Of a stretch of DNA of 55,084 nucleotides, positions 33,908 through 43,911 are shown piece by piece. A program made the position numbers and the translations under genes. The notes under the pieces were generated by a model. It ran no database searches. It saw only the letters and a program-made list of their open reading frames with translations, and was not told where the DNA came from. The stretch's first letter is position 1. Each line of letters starts with the position of its first letter. Source of the stretch: an uncultured Clostridium sp. (GTDB lineage Bacteria; Bacillota; Clostridia; TANB77; CAG-465); the NCBI GenBank assembly GCA_947361355.1, contig CANAIR010000010.1:1-55084 (forward strand), given 5' to 3'.

Positions 33908-34750
33908 TTATTTACGTTCTACTTCTCCTAAAATTAAATATAAATCAAAAATTAAATAATCCATCCACACACCAGTAGAATCACCAACTATTGTATTTGT
34001 TAATTTACCTGTACTAGGATTATAACTAGAGGTATCCAAAAGGTTCTTAAGACATTGATCATCTACAACTGTGTTTCTAACAGCTTTCATTTGAACATTA
34101 CCTAATACAAAATTATCTACTGTAAAGTTTTCATATCCTTCATACATTGATACATCTATTATGTTTTTAACATATGAATCAAATTTTCCAAGATAAATCA
34201 TTTGTACATTGCCTATTGTTGCTGGATTTTTTGTTTCACTTTCTTCACCATATTTTTCTTTTCCAACTTGTAATCTTAATATCCCATCATTATCTACATT
34301 CCATTTTGTCTGACTACTGTATATTGGTAACTTTTTTCCTGTTATATAGTTATTTGCTTCTTCACTTTTTTCATTTGTAAATATTATTTTTCCTGCATCT
34401 TCATTATTTATCGTATATATTACTTCTCCTGTTGCACTTTTTACTCCACTTGTTACTTGATTTATTTGGCACTCTCTTATACCTACTACCTCTTGTTTTT
34501 CTGCCATTATCTTTCCTACTGTATTTGTAAATATCATCTGCATATTTGCTACATCACTTTCATATCTTGCTCTATTTGCCTCTACCATCGGATTATTACT
34601 TTGCAATGATATAATTACTGCTGCTGCAAGTATTATAACTACTATTATTGTTATCACTAGCACTATTAGTGATATACCTCCATAAGGGTTGGTTTTGTAA
34701 AAAAGTTTCTTACTGGCTTTTTTACCCATTTTTTCTTTACATTGTTTCAT
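33908..34750 (-). CDS. Prepilin-like protein (type IV pilin/type II secretion N-terminal motif)
   Basis: A 280-residue surface protein. The leader is basic (MKQCKEKMGKKASKK), followed by NPYGG and ISLIVLVITIIVVIILAAAV. Cleavage by a prepilin peptidase would fall after G25. The residue at +5, normally glutamate in type IV pilins, is valine. After the helix comes NNPMVEANRARYESDVANM, a stretch common to a group of clostridial pseudopilin-like proteins, then a beta-rich globular part to the end. It has a strong GAGGAGG site. No pilus assembly genes are in the window. A leader region with a (TG)n tract and a hairpin precedes it. Confidence 0.72.
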   Translation of the reverse strand: MKQCKEKMGKKASKKLFYKTNPYGGISLIVLVITIIVVIILAAAVIISLQSNNPMVEANRARYESDVANMQMIFTNTVGKIMAEKQEVVGIRECQINQVTSGVKSATGEVIYTINNEDAGKIIFTNEKSEEANNYITGKKLPIYSSQTKWNVDNDGILRLQVGKEKYGEESETKNPATIGNVQMIYLGKFDSYVKNIIDVSMYEGYENFTVDNFVLGNVQMKAVRNTVVDDQCLKNLLDTSSYNPSTGKLTNTIVGDSTGVWMDYLIFDLYLILGEVERK

Positions 34751-34795
34751 ACTTTCCTCCTCTTATCTTTACATGTTCTTTTTTAACCATACAAA

Positions 34796-34830
34796 ACCTA
34801 GCTAAAGGAATTCATCTCCTTTAACTAGGT
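34796..34830 (-). terminator. Hairpin between the MBL gene and the pilin-like gene
   Basis: Arms 34796-34809 and 34817-34830 pair over 14 bp with one mismatch. On the minus strand they are followed by TTTTG. It can act as the terminator of the MBL gene or as an attenuator in front of the pilin-like gene. Confidence 0.6.
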
Positions 34831-34895
34831 CTATATATCCATTTTTATTTACATTTTTTACAAAATTTGTATTAACATTTTCTTCTATTTTTTGT

Positions 34896-34943
34896 TTATA
34901 ACAGTTGTGTGTGTGTGTGTGTGTGTGTGTGTAGTTTTATCAT
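34896..34943 (-). CDS. Possible 15-residue leader peptide containing a His-Thr repeat
   Basis: Reads MIKLHTHTHTHTQLL, with the (HT)4 part encoded by the dinucleotide tract. It is preceded by AGAGGGGG at suitable spacing. It lies 33 bp after the MBL stop codon and 145 bp before the pilin-like start. Change in tract length would shift its frame. Translation is not proven. Confidence 0.3.
   Translation of the reverse strand: MIKLHTHTHTHTQLL
34906..34932. repeat. (TG)13.5 dinucleotide microsatellite
   Basis: 27 bases of perfect TG repeat on the plus strand, in the gap between the MBL gene and the pilin-like gene. Tracts this long are prone to slippage. Confidence 0.97.
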
Positions 34944-34975
34944 ATTTTCCCCCTCTATTGTTTACATATATATTT

Positions 34976-36595
34976 TTATTTGCTTTGCTTTTTTGCATTT
35001 ACTAATGCTTCTTTTACACTAAGTAACTTAGTATAAATTTCTTTTAACTCGTTTGTATCAACATTATTTTTAATTTCACCTTTTATTTTATTTGTCATCT
35101 CATCTACATCTTCTTTTAAGAAAGATAACATTTCAAGTATATCAAATCTAGTAGATTTATATTTAGAAACAGAGTTTCCAAGTAATTCACCTTCCACTGT
35201 ATATGTTTCTTGATAATTTGGAATTACTACATTTACTTTTAATTCTTCTTTTATTGAATTTTTTAATGCTTGTTGCCCTGTATATTCACCATGTACTAAA
35301 AATATATTTTTTGGCTTTTCTTTCATATTTTTTAGCCATGTAAGTAATCCGTTTTTATCTGCATGACCAGAAAAAGCATCTAAATATTTTACTTCTGCAT
35401 TTACAGCTATTTCTTCACCAAATATTTTTACTATTTTTTCACCACTTAATATTTTTTTACCTAAAGTTCCTTCTGCTTGGAAACCTACAAAAAGTATAGT
35501 TGATTCAGGCCTATACAAATTGTGTTTTAAGTGGTGCTTTATCCTACCAACCTCGCACATACCACTAGCTGATATTATTACCTTTGGAGTTAAATCTTCG
35601 TTTAATGCTTTTGATTCCTCAGAAGATGTAACAAAATGTAAATTTGGAAAATCTAGAGGATTATCGCCTTTTAATAAATATCTTAGTGCATCTTCATCAT
35701 AATATTCTGGATTTTGTTCAAATACTTTAGTAGCATTAACAGCTAAAGGACTATCAACATAAACTGGAATCTTTGTTATTTTTTCTCCTATTCCTTTTGC
35801 CTCTGCATATTTATTTATTTCATATAATATTTCTTGGGTTCTTCCAACAGCAAATGATGGTATAATTAAATTTCCCCCTTTTTCATAAGTATCTAACATT
35901 ATTTGAATTAATTTTCCTGATTGGTCTTCAATTTTTCCATGAAGCCTATCACCATATGTAGATTCCATGACCAAATAATCTGCACCTTCTACATAGGTTG
36001 GATCATTAATTATAGGCATGTTTAAATTACCTAAATCACCTGAAAATACCACTTTTTTTGTTTTATCTTCTTCTTTTATATATAATTCTACAATACTTGA
36101 ACCAAGCATATGCCCTGCATCAACTAGTTTAAATGATATATTTTCATCAATTACAACTAAATCGTTATATTCTATTCCCTTGAATAATCTAAGTGAATCT
36201 ATACCATCTTGTGCAGTATACATAGGTTCATTTTCAGCTTTTCCTGCTCTTCTTCTTTTTTTGTTTACCCATTCAATTTCTTTTTCTTGAATATGTCCAC
36301 TATCTGCAAGCATAATTCCACATAAATCCATTGTAGCAGTTGTTGTGTAAATTACTCCTGTAAATCCTTCTTTATATAGTTTTGGTATTCTACCACTATG
36401 ATCTATATGTGCATGTGTTAATATTACAAAATCGATTTCATTTATATTAAATGGGAATTCTTCATAATTTAGCATTTGGTCTGTTAGTTTTCCTTGAAAC
36501 ATTCCACAATCTATCAAAAATTTTTTATCTCCAGCTTCAACCATATGACATGATCCTGTAACACCTCTAGCAGCACCGTAAAAAGTAATATTCAT
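34976..36595 (-). CDS. Metallo-beta-lactamase fold/beta-CASP hydrolase (RNA-specificity domain)
   Basis: A 539-residue zinc hydrolase of the CPSF/YSH1-like beta-CASP group. Metal-binding motif THAHIDHSGR, then DAGHMLGSS and SGDLG, then the beta-CASP insert (IPSFAVGRTQEILYEI), and FSGHADKNGL and LVHGE near the end. Family members are RNases, mostly with broad RNA processing roles; the exact substrate here is unknown. A C-terminal helical tail of about 70 residues follows. The longer frame to 36625 lacks a ribosome binding site. ATG 36595 begins MNITFYGAARGVTGS, the normal family start, after AGAGG. Confidence 0.88.
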   Translation of the reverse strand: MNITFYGAARGVTGSCHMVEAGDKKFLIDCGMFQGKLTDQMLNYEEFPFNINEIDFVILTHAHIDHSGRIPKLYKEGFTGVIYTTTATMDLCGIMLADSGHIQEKEIEWVNKKRRRAGKAENEPMYTAQDGIDSLRLFKGIEYNDLVVIDENISFKLVDAGHMLGSSIVELYIKEEDKTKKVVFSGDLGNLNMPIINDPTYVEGADYLVMESTYGDRLHGKIEDQSGKLIQIMLDTYEKGGNLIIPSFAVGRTQEILYEINKYAEAKGIGEKITKIPVYVDSPLAVNATKVFEQNPEYYDEDALRYLLKGDNPLDFPNLHFVTSSEESKALNEDLTPKVIISASGMCEVGRIKHHLKHNLYRPESTILFVGFQAEGTLGKKILSGEKIVKIFGEEIAVNAEVKYLDAFSGHADKNGLLTWLKNMKEKPKNIFLVHGEYTGQQALKNSIKEELKVNVVIPNYQETYTVEGELLGNSVSKYKSTRFDILEMLSFLKEDVDEMTNKIKGEIKNNVDTNELKEIYTKLLSVKEALVNAKKQSK

Positions 36596-36639
36596 ATTAT
36601 CAAACCTCTTTTCCTTTGTTTTCATATATCATATATAAT

Positions 36640-36668
36640 ATTTTATAATAAACGAAAAATTTTTTCAA
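36640..36668 (-). promoter_or_regulatory. Sigma-A promoter of the MBL gene
   Basis: On the minus strand, TTGAAA (36663-36668), 17-bp spacer, TAAAAT (36640-36645). Confidence 0.65.
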
Positions 36669-36699
36669 TAGTAGTATAAAAAGAATTATAAAAAAAGCT

Positions 36700-36727
36700 A
36701 AAGAAAAAGGGAGTTAAACTCCCTTAA
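36700..36727 (-). terminator. Rho-independent terminator of the three-gene surface operon
   Basis: Compact stem AAGGGAGT with ACTCCCTT (36707-36725), followed by TTTTTCTTT on the minus strand. Confidence 0.88.
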
Positions 36728-36739
36728 TCATTCATTTTA

Positions 36740-39700
36740 TTATTCAAAGTCATTTGCAGCTCTGTTATCAATATCAAATAATACAACTGTACTTTTAACT
36801 TTTTCATACATTTCTTGAGTTTCAATTCTCCAGAAATCTTTTTCTAATTGTAATCTAAATCCTCCTGATAATGCTCTTCCTATATTAGAACTTGCAAATC
36901 CAATATATCCTTCATAATCCCATTGAGTTGTATTTACTGACATTCCTGCTCCTGCAGCTGTTTTATCATTTTGTCCATATGAAACTATTGTTGTCTTAGT
37001 AGCATCTGATTCAGAAGCGTTTACTGTTTCTTTGTCTATACATTTAATATCAAATCTTACTCCTACATAACCATCAGTAAGTGGTTTGTTTATATCTTTT
37101 TTACCATCTGGTCCAACTTCTAATACTATTGTTGAGTTAGGTAATTTAAATTCACCATACCATGCTTGGACGAAATTATTATCACTATAGCTCATCATAC
37201 TATCATTTAATATAAATGATTTATCAGTTGATGTTCCACCTATTTTTAATGCCTCTAACTTAGTTGACATATCTTTTAACTCTGGAGCTTCATCTTTATT
37301 ATATGTTGTTCTATAACCATCATTTGGTTTGAAGTAAATTGTATAACCACTTCCAGCAAAATTTACATACTTTCCACTTGAATTTTTATAGTATAGATCT
37401 ATATTTTCTTTAAATGTTTTTCCATCTTTTGATATGTAGTAATATGATGGTGTTATTTTTATATATCTTACAGATGATTGTGCATTTTTATTTTTTACAT
37501 ACATTCCAGATGTTTTAAGGTCAAAGCTTACTCTATATCCCATCTTTGGAGCTTGTATATAATTTTGATCTATATGTTTATATGGTCCAAATGGTACTAT
37601 TGTTTTTGATACTACACTATTTAAAGTCGCATCTGTACTTGATCTTTCTTCAAATATGTTATTTTGATTATTTTTATTTGCGCCAAGTTGAACACCATTT
37701 CCACCGTAAACTAATAATCTTCTTACACCTGAGAAATATTTTATTCCTCTTAAGTCATTTACATCTCCATTATCTGATTTTCTAAACACATTTTTGTAGT
37801 TTACATCTAAACAATCTGTTATCTTAAAGTCATATACTCTACCTATATTTTTTGATGTCTTTGTTGCCTCTACGAAATAATGTGAATCATCATACATATT
37901 TGTTACTTGTAGTCCTCCTAAATCAGTTAATTTTTTATGAGATTGTTTATTACTTTCATCACCACAACTTGTTGTCACCTTAGAAATTTTGTTTTTATCA
38001 ACATAGCTTAAAGATGTTGTTGCGTTTATTTTATCAATTATAGTATTTTCAAAAGGTGTATCAGTAGTATTGTGTGTTACTGCAACAACTTTTATTTTGT
38101 TACTAAATTGATTTACAATATCTCCTGCCTCATCATCATTTGTAGCTATCGCACTTAATGAGCCACCTACTGGTATTTGTACTAAATTTCCAGCTCTTAC
38201 TATTTCACCTGCTGAAGCTACTCTAGTTGATTTACTTGACTTGTCATATACTGTTACAGCATTTTTTAATTTCATATCAAAGTCGCCCACTACCCAATAA
38301 TATTTTATATATTTTGCTGTATCATTTATATTTTTATAGTCTGTTGCATTTCCTGTTATTGGTTTTATAGTAAACTCACTATTTTTTTGTATTACAAAAC
38401 TTTCTTGATTAGAATGATTTACTGTTCCAACAGATTCAACCACTACATCTTTTATGCTAGCTGGTGTAAATACATTTACTTGAGTATCATTATTTGTATC
38501 AACTAGTGGTATATCATTTTTTATTACTTGGAATGTTCTTGCACCATTACTTACTAATCTTGTAACATTATAATTTGCTTTTCCTACTGGTTTTCTAACT
38601 CCATTATACTTATCAGAATTTACTTTATGTGTATTATCTTCACCATAATCTGAAGATTTTGTTTTTCTTCCATCACTTATTGAATTTATTGAGTTTGGAT
38701 TAGAATTTTCAAGTGAATTTATTGAATTTCTTAATTCATTATCTATTACACTTGCTATAGGATTTACATGTGTACTTGAATTTGTATTAAATACACCTTT
38801 TTTCTCTGTACTATTAAAATAACCATATTTTGAAGTATCATTATTTTGTACATATCCATCTACATATTTATACGCATCATATTTAATTAGTTTATATTTT
38901 ATAACACCTGTATTTGGATCAATTGTATTTCCATCATATATTAATGAATACGCTCTATACGTTATAGCAGTTATATACGATTTTAAATTTTCACCTGCTG
39001 GTACATATACAACTTTACAATCCCCTGGTGTAGTTCCTGAATCTGGTCCAAGTTCATTGCCACCATCATCTTTTGGTATAAAATCTATTGTAGGATCATC
39101 TTCTGGTTTATCTGGATCAACGTCTGGTTCATCTGGGTCATCTGGTCCTGATGGATTATCTGGATCAGTTGGATCTTTTGGATCACCACCACCTGGTACT
39201 GGTACTTTTACTTTTGTATAGTAAAAATCTACATATGTTTTTGTTACTCTTTTTGGTCCTAATGTAATTATTGTATTTGCTTTATTTAACGTATCTGCTT
39301 GTGCCTTACTTCCTAATATATTTGGCACACTACTTTCTTGTACTTTAGCACCTTGATATTTATACCTAATTCCATCATTTTCTATTGTTCTTGATTTATC
39401 TAATTTTATTGTATCACCAAAATCTATTGTATATTGTTCATTAAATCCATTTTTAACACTATCCACATAATTAGGTTCACCACATTTATAATGTCTTTGA
39501 TTATAACCATTTCGTCTTAAATAATATTTTCCTTCTTCACCATCTCTTATTGCTTCATTTTGGTTTGTAAGAGAACTATCTACTTCATATCGCTTAGTAG
39601 AATTATTATATACTAAATGTCTTACATATACCTCTCTAGGTGGTTCAAATTCATAGTAAAAATATGCAAAATGAGTATCTCTAAATACTAATCTATTAGC

Positions 39701-40960
39701 ACCATTTAAAGGATTTAAAGTTATTGATTTTGCTTTAGATATATTATGATCAAAGTTTGTTCTTATATGCACCCATTTTTCATACTTATAATATAGTGGT
39801 ATTATAGCTTTAAATGTTACAGATTGTTTTGTTAAAGGATAACCAAAATCTCTTGTTGTTTTATTTAGTGCTGGATTTATTACCTCACCATTATCTTTTA
39901 AATGTTTTTCAGTTACATCTCTAAAATCATAATAAAAGTTTATATCATAATATGTTTCTTTTGAAGATGGTCCTATTCTTACACTATCAGTATTCCATCC
40001 CCAGTTTCTTGAAGAATACTCTAAATTTCTTTCGGCTTCCCATTCTGTACTACCTTCACTCATCTTTCCGCCAATATAAAATCTGTCATTTCCTCCACCA
40101 ATATTAGATCTATGTATTGTTACACTTCCAGAACCAAATTTTTGTTCTTCTGTCTTAACTAATTTAAATTCTCCATTATCTTGCCTTAACCAATATTTTA
40201 TAATAGCTGTTCTATTATTTAATTTATCAAGTGGTAGTAATAGCCAGTTATCATAGTAGTTTATAACTGAACCACCTACACCATTTGCTCCCCAGTTTCC
40301 TGATAGCCATCCATTAGAAGTTACAGTATCTATTGCTTCAGCAGCAGTATTCATAGTATGATCTCCACCACTTAATGTATGATTTAAAAGTGAAAATTTA
40401 ACTTTTATATATTCACCTGATATGTATGATGAATTATTATATCTATCAACTATTTCACTTAAAACACTTGGTCCTAAATACCATTGGTTTTCATTTACCC
40501 AATCACCTGCTGCTGATGTATATACTTTTTGATATTCTTCATAAAATTCTCCAGGATAGGATGCAGATTGAGAAAAATCAAATCCATATCCTGTATTACC
40601 ATTCAAATTTACAGAAACTTGTCCACCACCATCTGTATCATACCAATATGGACCATCAGTTGTACTTACATATCTAGTATTATCTGATCTACCTTGAAAA
40701 CCAATTGCATATGATTGTAATGATACACTTGTTCCTCTATATGATGTAGTTATTCCTCTATATGATGCTACTTCAGTTAAAGATCTTGAAGAAAATCTAA
40801 GATGTGCTACTAATTCTCCAGCAGCGTTATTTACAATATCTGCTGTATATGTTAAATCTTTTGCAAATATTTGATTACCAGTAAACGAAATTATAAGTAA
40901 AGCAAATAAAAATGTTGTTATTAACTTTAATTTTATATTTAATTTATTACATTTATACAT
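36740..40960 (-). CDS. Large secreted protein of unknown function
   Basis: A 1406-residue exported protein. Signal peptide at residues 1-33 (cleavage after QIFA). The N-terminal half is rich in Tyr, Trp, Asn and Gly and probably beta-structured. A Pro/Asp linker (about 586-626, with repeated DPDxP units) separates it from a second half that starts near CKVVYVPAGENLK and also appears beta-rich. No sortase motif, membrane anchor or catalytic motif is seen. It is the last gene of an operon with two paralogous membrane-anchored proteins, 25 bp downstream, with a GGAGG site. Likely a surface or matrix structural protein held by these partners; that is inference. Confidence 0.75.
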   Translation of the reverse strand: MYKCNKLNIKLKLITTFLFALLIISFTGNQIFAKDLTYTADIVNNAAGELVAHLRFSSRSLTEVASYRGITTSYRGTSVSLQSYAIGFQGRSDNTRYVSTTDGPYWYDTDGGGQVSVNLNGNTGYGFDFSQSASYPGEFYEEYQKVYTSAAGDWVNENQWYLGPSVLSEIVDRYNNSSYISGEYIKVKFSLLNHTLSGGDHTMNTAAEAIDTVTSNGWLSGNWGANGVGGSVINYYDNWLLLPLDKLNNRTAIIKYWLRQDNGEFKLVKTEEQKFGSGSVTIHRSNIGGGNDRFYIGGKMSEGSTEWEAERNLEYSSRNWGWNTDSVRIGPSSKETYYDINFYYDFRDVTEKHLKDNGEVINPALNKTTRDFGYPLTKQSVTFKAIIPLYYKYEKWVHIRTNFDHNISKAKSITLNPLNGANRLVFRDTHFAYFYYEFEPPREVYVRHLVYNNSTKRYEVDSSLTNQNEAIRDGEEGKYYLRRNGYNQRHYKCGEPNYVDSVKNGFNEQYTIDFGDTIKLDKSRTIENDGIRYKYQGAKVQESSVPNILGSKAQADTLNKANTIITLGPKRVTKTYVDFYYTKVKVPVPGGGDPKDPTDPDNPSGPDDPDEPDVDPDKPEDDPTIDFIPKDDGGNELGPDSGTTPGDCKVVYVPAGENLKSYITAITYRAYSLIYDGNTIDPNTGVIKYKLIKYDAYKYVDGYVQNNDTSKYGYFNSTEKKGVFNTNSSTHVNPIASVIDNELRNSINSLENSNPNSINSISDGRKTKSSDYGEDNTHKVNSDKYNGVRKPVGKANYNVTRLVSNGARTFQVIKNDIPLVDTNNDTQVNVFTPASIKDVVVESVGTVNHSNQESFVIQKNSEFTIKPITGNATDYKNINDTAKYIKYYWVVGDFDMKLKNAVTVYDKSSKSTRVASAGEIVRAGNLVQIPVGGSLSAIATNDDEAGDIVNQFSNKIKVVAVTHNTTDTPFENTIIDKINATTSLSYVDKNKISKVTTSCGDESNKQSHKKLTDLGGLQVTNMYDDSHYFVEATKTSKNIGRVYDFKITDCLDVNYKNVFRKSDNGDVNDLRGIKYFSGVRRLLVYGGNGVQLGANKNNQNNIFEERSSTDATLNSVVSKTIVPFGPYKHIDQNYIQAPKMGYRVSFDLKTSGMYVKNKNAQSSVRYIKITPSYYYISKDGKTFKENIDLYYKNSSGKYVNFAGSGYTIYFKPNDGYRTTYNKDEAPELKDMSTKLEALKIGGTSTDKSFILNDSMMSYSDNNFVQAWYGEFKLPNSTIVLEVGPDGKKDINKPLTDGYVGVRFDIKCIDKETVNASESDATKTTIVSYGQNDKTAAGAGMSVNTTQWDYEGYIGFASSNIGRALSGGFRLQLEKDFWRIETQEMYEKVKSTVVLFDIDNRAANDFE

Positions 40961-40985
40961 TTTTTACCTCCATAATATTTTTCTG

Positions 40986-42299
40986 TTATAAAGAAATTCC
41001 TACATCTTCTTTATTTGCTATAATCTCAAACCATTTAGAATCTTTTAAATATAGTGTCTTACTTTCTCCATAAACAGATCCCATCATAACATCTGCATAA
41101 AAAGAATAATCTTTTTTACTATACTTACTTCCTCCATTTACAAAATCAATATATAATAAGTTTCTATCAGTATTAGAACTTACTACTTTAAAATCTAATT
41201 TTGTTCTAACTCTATAACGTAATCCATCATAATATATAATTGGTTCTTGAACTTTTGCTTCTCCTTCAATTATTATATTATTTGCTTTTACATAATTTAC
41301 ATATTCTGTTAAAGATTCATCAGTAGCACTTATTAAAGTCAAATGGTGTAAATCATTTTTTAATTTTTCTACTGTTATATCATTATAATTTACATTTAAT
41401 AAAGTTTTATAATATTTTTCCACTTTTGAAACCATTTGATTCCAATCATTTTTTAATTCTGTATATACAGTTTTTGGATTTTTAATATTATCTAATCCGT
41501 CTTTTTTAAATTCTAATTCATATGCCTCTTTTGCAACTTTGTCTGAAATATACGCATATTCACTTGCATTACTTGGAATTTTTGAAGAGTCTAATTGCAT
41601 TTTTTCATTTTCTGTAGCCAATAAATTATATTTTTCTACATAGTTTACAACAATTTCATTTACTTTTCCTTTAAATACCTTTTTATTTCCATTTAATTTA
41701 TTTGAGTTTAATGCTTGCAATATATCATTAGATAGCATATCTATTATTGCTTCTTGTTCAATTCCATTATATTTTGCTATATCTTTTACAGTTTTTGATT
41801 CATCATTTGTTAATTCTTTTTTAAGTAATACTTTTTTAGCATTTGTAAAGTACTCTATAACGTCTATATACTTTACTTTTTTGTTTGCAGTTTGTTCATT
41901 TACTTCACTAGCATTTGCAAGTGCCATATCTTGTGCATATAGTACCCAAATTGCATTGTTATAATTTGATGTTGGTTCTGATGCTATACCAGATATATCA
42001 TATCTATTTAAACAAACACCAATTGCCATTTTTATTGCTTCTGATACACTAACTTTTTCACTTGTTTTAGAACTACCATTATCATAGAGTTTGTTAAATC
42101 CATATGAATTCATCTTTTCCTCATACTTTTCATACTTTTTATATTCCACATTTTTTAATATTAAATTCACACCCAAAACTATTAATATAATCAACAAAAT
42201 AGCAGATAGAATAAATAACATTAATCTTTTATTTATTTTTTTATTTCTTTTTGGTTCTTTTTTATTTTCAGGACTTTTATTTTCTTCCTTACCTATCAT
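40986..42299 (-). CDS. Membrane-anchored extracellular protein, SLH-like, paralogue of the upstream gene
   Basis: A 437-residue protein: basic cytoplasmic leader, one membrane segment at about 26-48, then an extracellular domain of mainly helical content. Shared with the upstream gene: an SYGFNKLYDN block after the membrane, SEAIKMAI and WVLYAQDMAL blocks that resemble S-layer-homology repeats, and a C-terminal YYDGLRYRVRTKLDF block. It is 11 bp downstream of the paralogue and 25 bp upstream of the 1406-residue gene. Function unknown; anchoring or assembling the large protein is plausible. Confidence 0.72.
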   Translation of the reverse strand: MIGKEENKSPENKKEPKRNKKINKRLMLFILSAILLIILIVLGVNLILKNVEYKKYEKYEEKMNSYGFNKLYDNGSSKTSEKVSVSEAIKMAIGVCLNRYDISGIASEPTSNYNNAIWVLYAQDMALANASEVNEQTANKKVKYIDVIEYFTNAKKVLLKKELTNDESKTVKDIAKYNGIEQEAIIDMLSNDILQALNSNKLNGNKKVFKGKVNEIVVNYVEKYNLLATENEKMQLDSSKIPSNASEYAYISDKVAKEAYELEFKKDGLDNIKNPKTVYTELKNDWNQMVSKVEKYYKTLLNVNYNDITVEKLKNDLHHLTLISATDESLTEYVNYVKANNIIIEGEAKVQEPIIYYDGLRYRVRTKLDFKVVSSNTDRNLLYIDFVNGGSKYSKKDYSFYADVMMGSVYGESKTLYLKDSKWFEIIANKEDVGISL

Positions 42300-42310
42300 T
42301 TTTCCACCTC

Positions 42311-43813
42311 TTATTCTTTTGGTGTAACTACTAATGTATCACCATCTTGTATTATTTCTGATTCAGTTGGTATAATATTTTCTACTTGTGAATTAGAACT
42401 ACTTTGATTTAACTTTTCTGGATTTAACCCTTCTTCATCTTTTAATACTTTACCAGCCTCTACATTTTTTAAAGGTCTCATATCCACATATAACAAATCA
42501 TTTGATATAGCTTTTTTTATACCAATATCTACAATTATGCTTTCATCATCTTTATCATATTTGATTTTTTCTTTTGAAAGTAAATCACCATATATTAAAT
42601 TTTCTCTAACATTAGCATTTTCTATTTTGTAATCAACTTTTACCCTTACTCTGTATTTTTCACCATCAAAGTATATAGCTGGGTATTGTACTTTTGCACT
42701 TCCAGAAATTTTTATTTTGTTATTTTTAACATATTCTAAATATTCTTTAACATTTTCTTCTTTTTCTAAATGAAAACTCAAATCTAATATTTTATCTATA
42801 TATTCATCATTTATTTTTTCAAAATCTACATTAATTAAAGCATCCATATATTCTTGTACTATTGTATTTATATCATAATAATATTCTTTCATTTCAACAT
42901 ACGAATCTTTTGCATTTTTATATTTACTATTATCGGCTACGAAATTTTTAATCTCATATATGTTTTTATTAACGCTAGCAAGTGTATAAGGATATTCCTT
43001 TACATTAGATGGCTCTTTATCCTTATTTATATTTATTTTTTCGCCTTCTACTGTTATAGTATTATACTTTAATACCATATCTATTAATAACTTATTAAAT
43101 TGTTCTTTTGTTAAACTATCTTTAAATTTATACTCTTTATTTTCTATAATTCCATTATGCACCATATCACTTAAAGCAAGTTGTTCTGATACTCTATATG
43201 AATCAAAATTTTTAATATCTGGATTTGTTTTTGTATCTAATATTTCATTTAAAAGTTTATTTTTAGCATTTGCAAAATACACTAAAGCATTTATAAAAGT
43301 GGCATTGTCATTTGCATTATCTTTAGTTATTTCACCTTTTTCTATTATTCCCATAGATATAGCGTATTCAACCCATAATTTATTTTTATATTCAAGTTTT
43401 GATTCTAATTCATCTAATGACATTGAATCATTATATCCTTCTACATACTCTCTTACTTCTAGAAGTTTTGTAATATTAGTTTCATTTGACATAGAGGCAA
43501 TAACCATTTTCACTGCTTCAGATTTTGTAACTAAATCGGTTGGTTCTGCTGTTTTATTATCATACATAATATCAAAACCATACGCTTTCATATTACTTTG
43601 ATAATCTACATTAGTTTTATTAACTTTATTTACAAATAGTTTATAAATTCCTACAGAAACTAAAATAACAACTATTACTATAATTGCAATTATAATTATT
43701 CTAGAAATTTTTGATTTAACTCTTTTTTTCTCTTCTTTTACCTTAGTATTACTATTTTTCGCACCTTTTTCATATGAAGGCACTACTTTTTCATTTTTGT
43801 TATTTTCTTCCAT
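42311..43813 (-). CDS. Membrane-anchored extracellular protein, SLH-like, first gene of surface operon
   Basis: A 500-residue protein with a charged cytoplasmic leader, a single membrane helix at about 36-57, and an extracellular part. AYGFDIMYDN follows the membrane, then SEAVKMVIASM, WVEYAISMGII and NATFINALVYFANA, which resemble three S-layer-homology motifs, then a YFDGEKYRVRVKVDY block before a polar C-terminal tail rich in Ser, Asn and Glu. It is a diverged copy of the next gene. A promoter and a GAGGTG ribosome binding site precede it. Unknown function. Confidence 0.72.
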   Translation of the reverse strand: MEENNKNEKVVPSYEKGAKNSNTKVKEEKKRVKSKISRIIIIAIIVIVVILVSVGIYKLFVNKVNKTNVDYQSNMKAYGFDIMYDNKTAEPTDLVTKSEAVKMVIASMSNETNITKLLEVREYVEGYNDSMSLDELESKLEYKNKLWVEYAISMGIIEKGEITKDNANDNATFINALVYFANAKNKLLNEILDTKTNPDIKNFDSYRVSEQLALSDMVHNGIIENKEYKFKDSLTKEQFNKLLIDMVLKYNTITVEGEKININKDKEPSNVKEYPYTLASVNKNIYEIKNFVADNSKYKNAKDSYVEMKEYYYDINTIVQEYMDALINVDFEKINDEYIDKILDLSFHLEKEENVKEYLEYVKNNKIKISGSAKVQYPAIYFDGEKYRVRVKVDYKIENANVRENLIYGDLLSKEKIKYDKDDESIIVDIGIKKAISNDLLYVDMRPLKNVEAGKVLKDEEGLNPEKLNQSSSNSQVENIIPTESEIIQDGDTLVVTPKE

Positions 43814-43841
43814 ATCAACACCTCAAAACACTTTTACGTAT

Positions 43842-43870
43842 ATTATATATTAAAATAAAAAAAGTATCAA
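43842..43870 (-). promoter_or_regulatory. Sigma-A promoter of the surface operon
   Basis: On the minus strand, TTGATA (43865-43870), 17-bp spacer, TATAAT (43842-43847). Confidence 0.78.
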
Positions 43871-43911
43871 GAGTTTTTTAGATATTTTATCTGTTATTTA
43901 TTTTACTAAAA

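Noticed and set aside
34906-34932. CRISPR or other array
   Set aside because: The tract is a plain dinucleotide repeat with no spacers; no repeat-spacer pattern was seen anywhere in the window.
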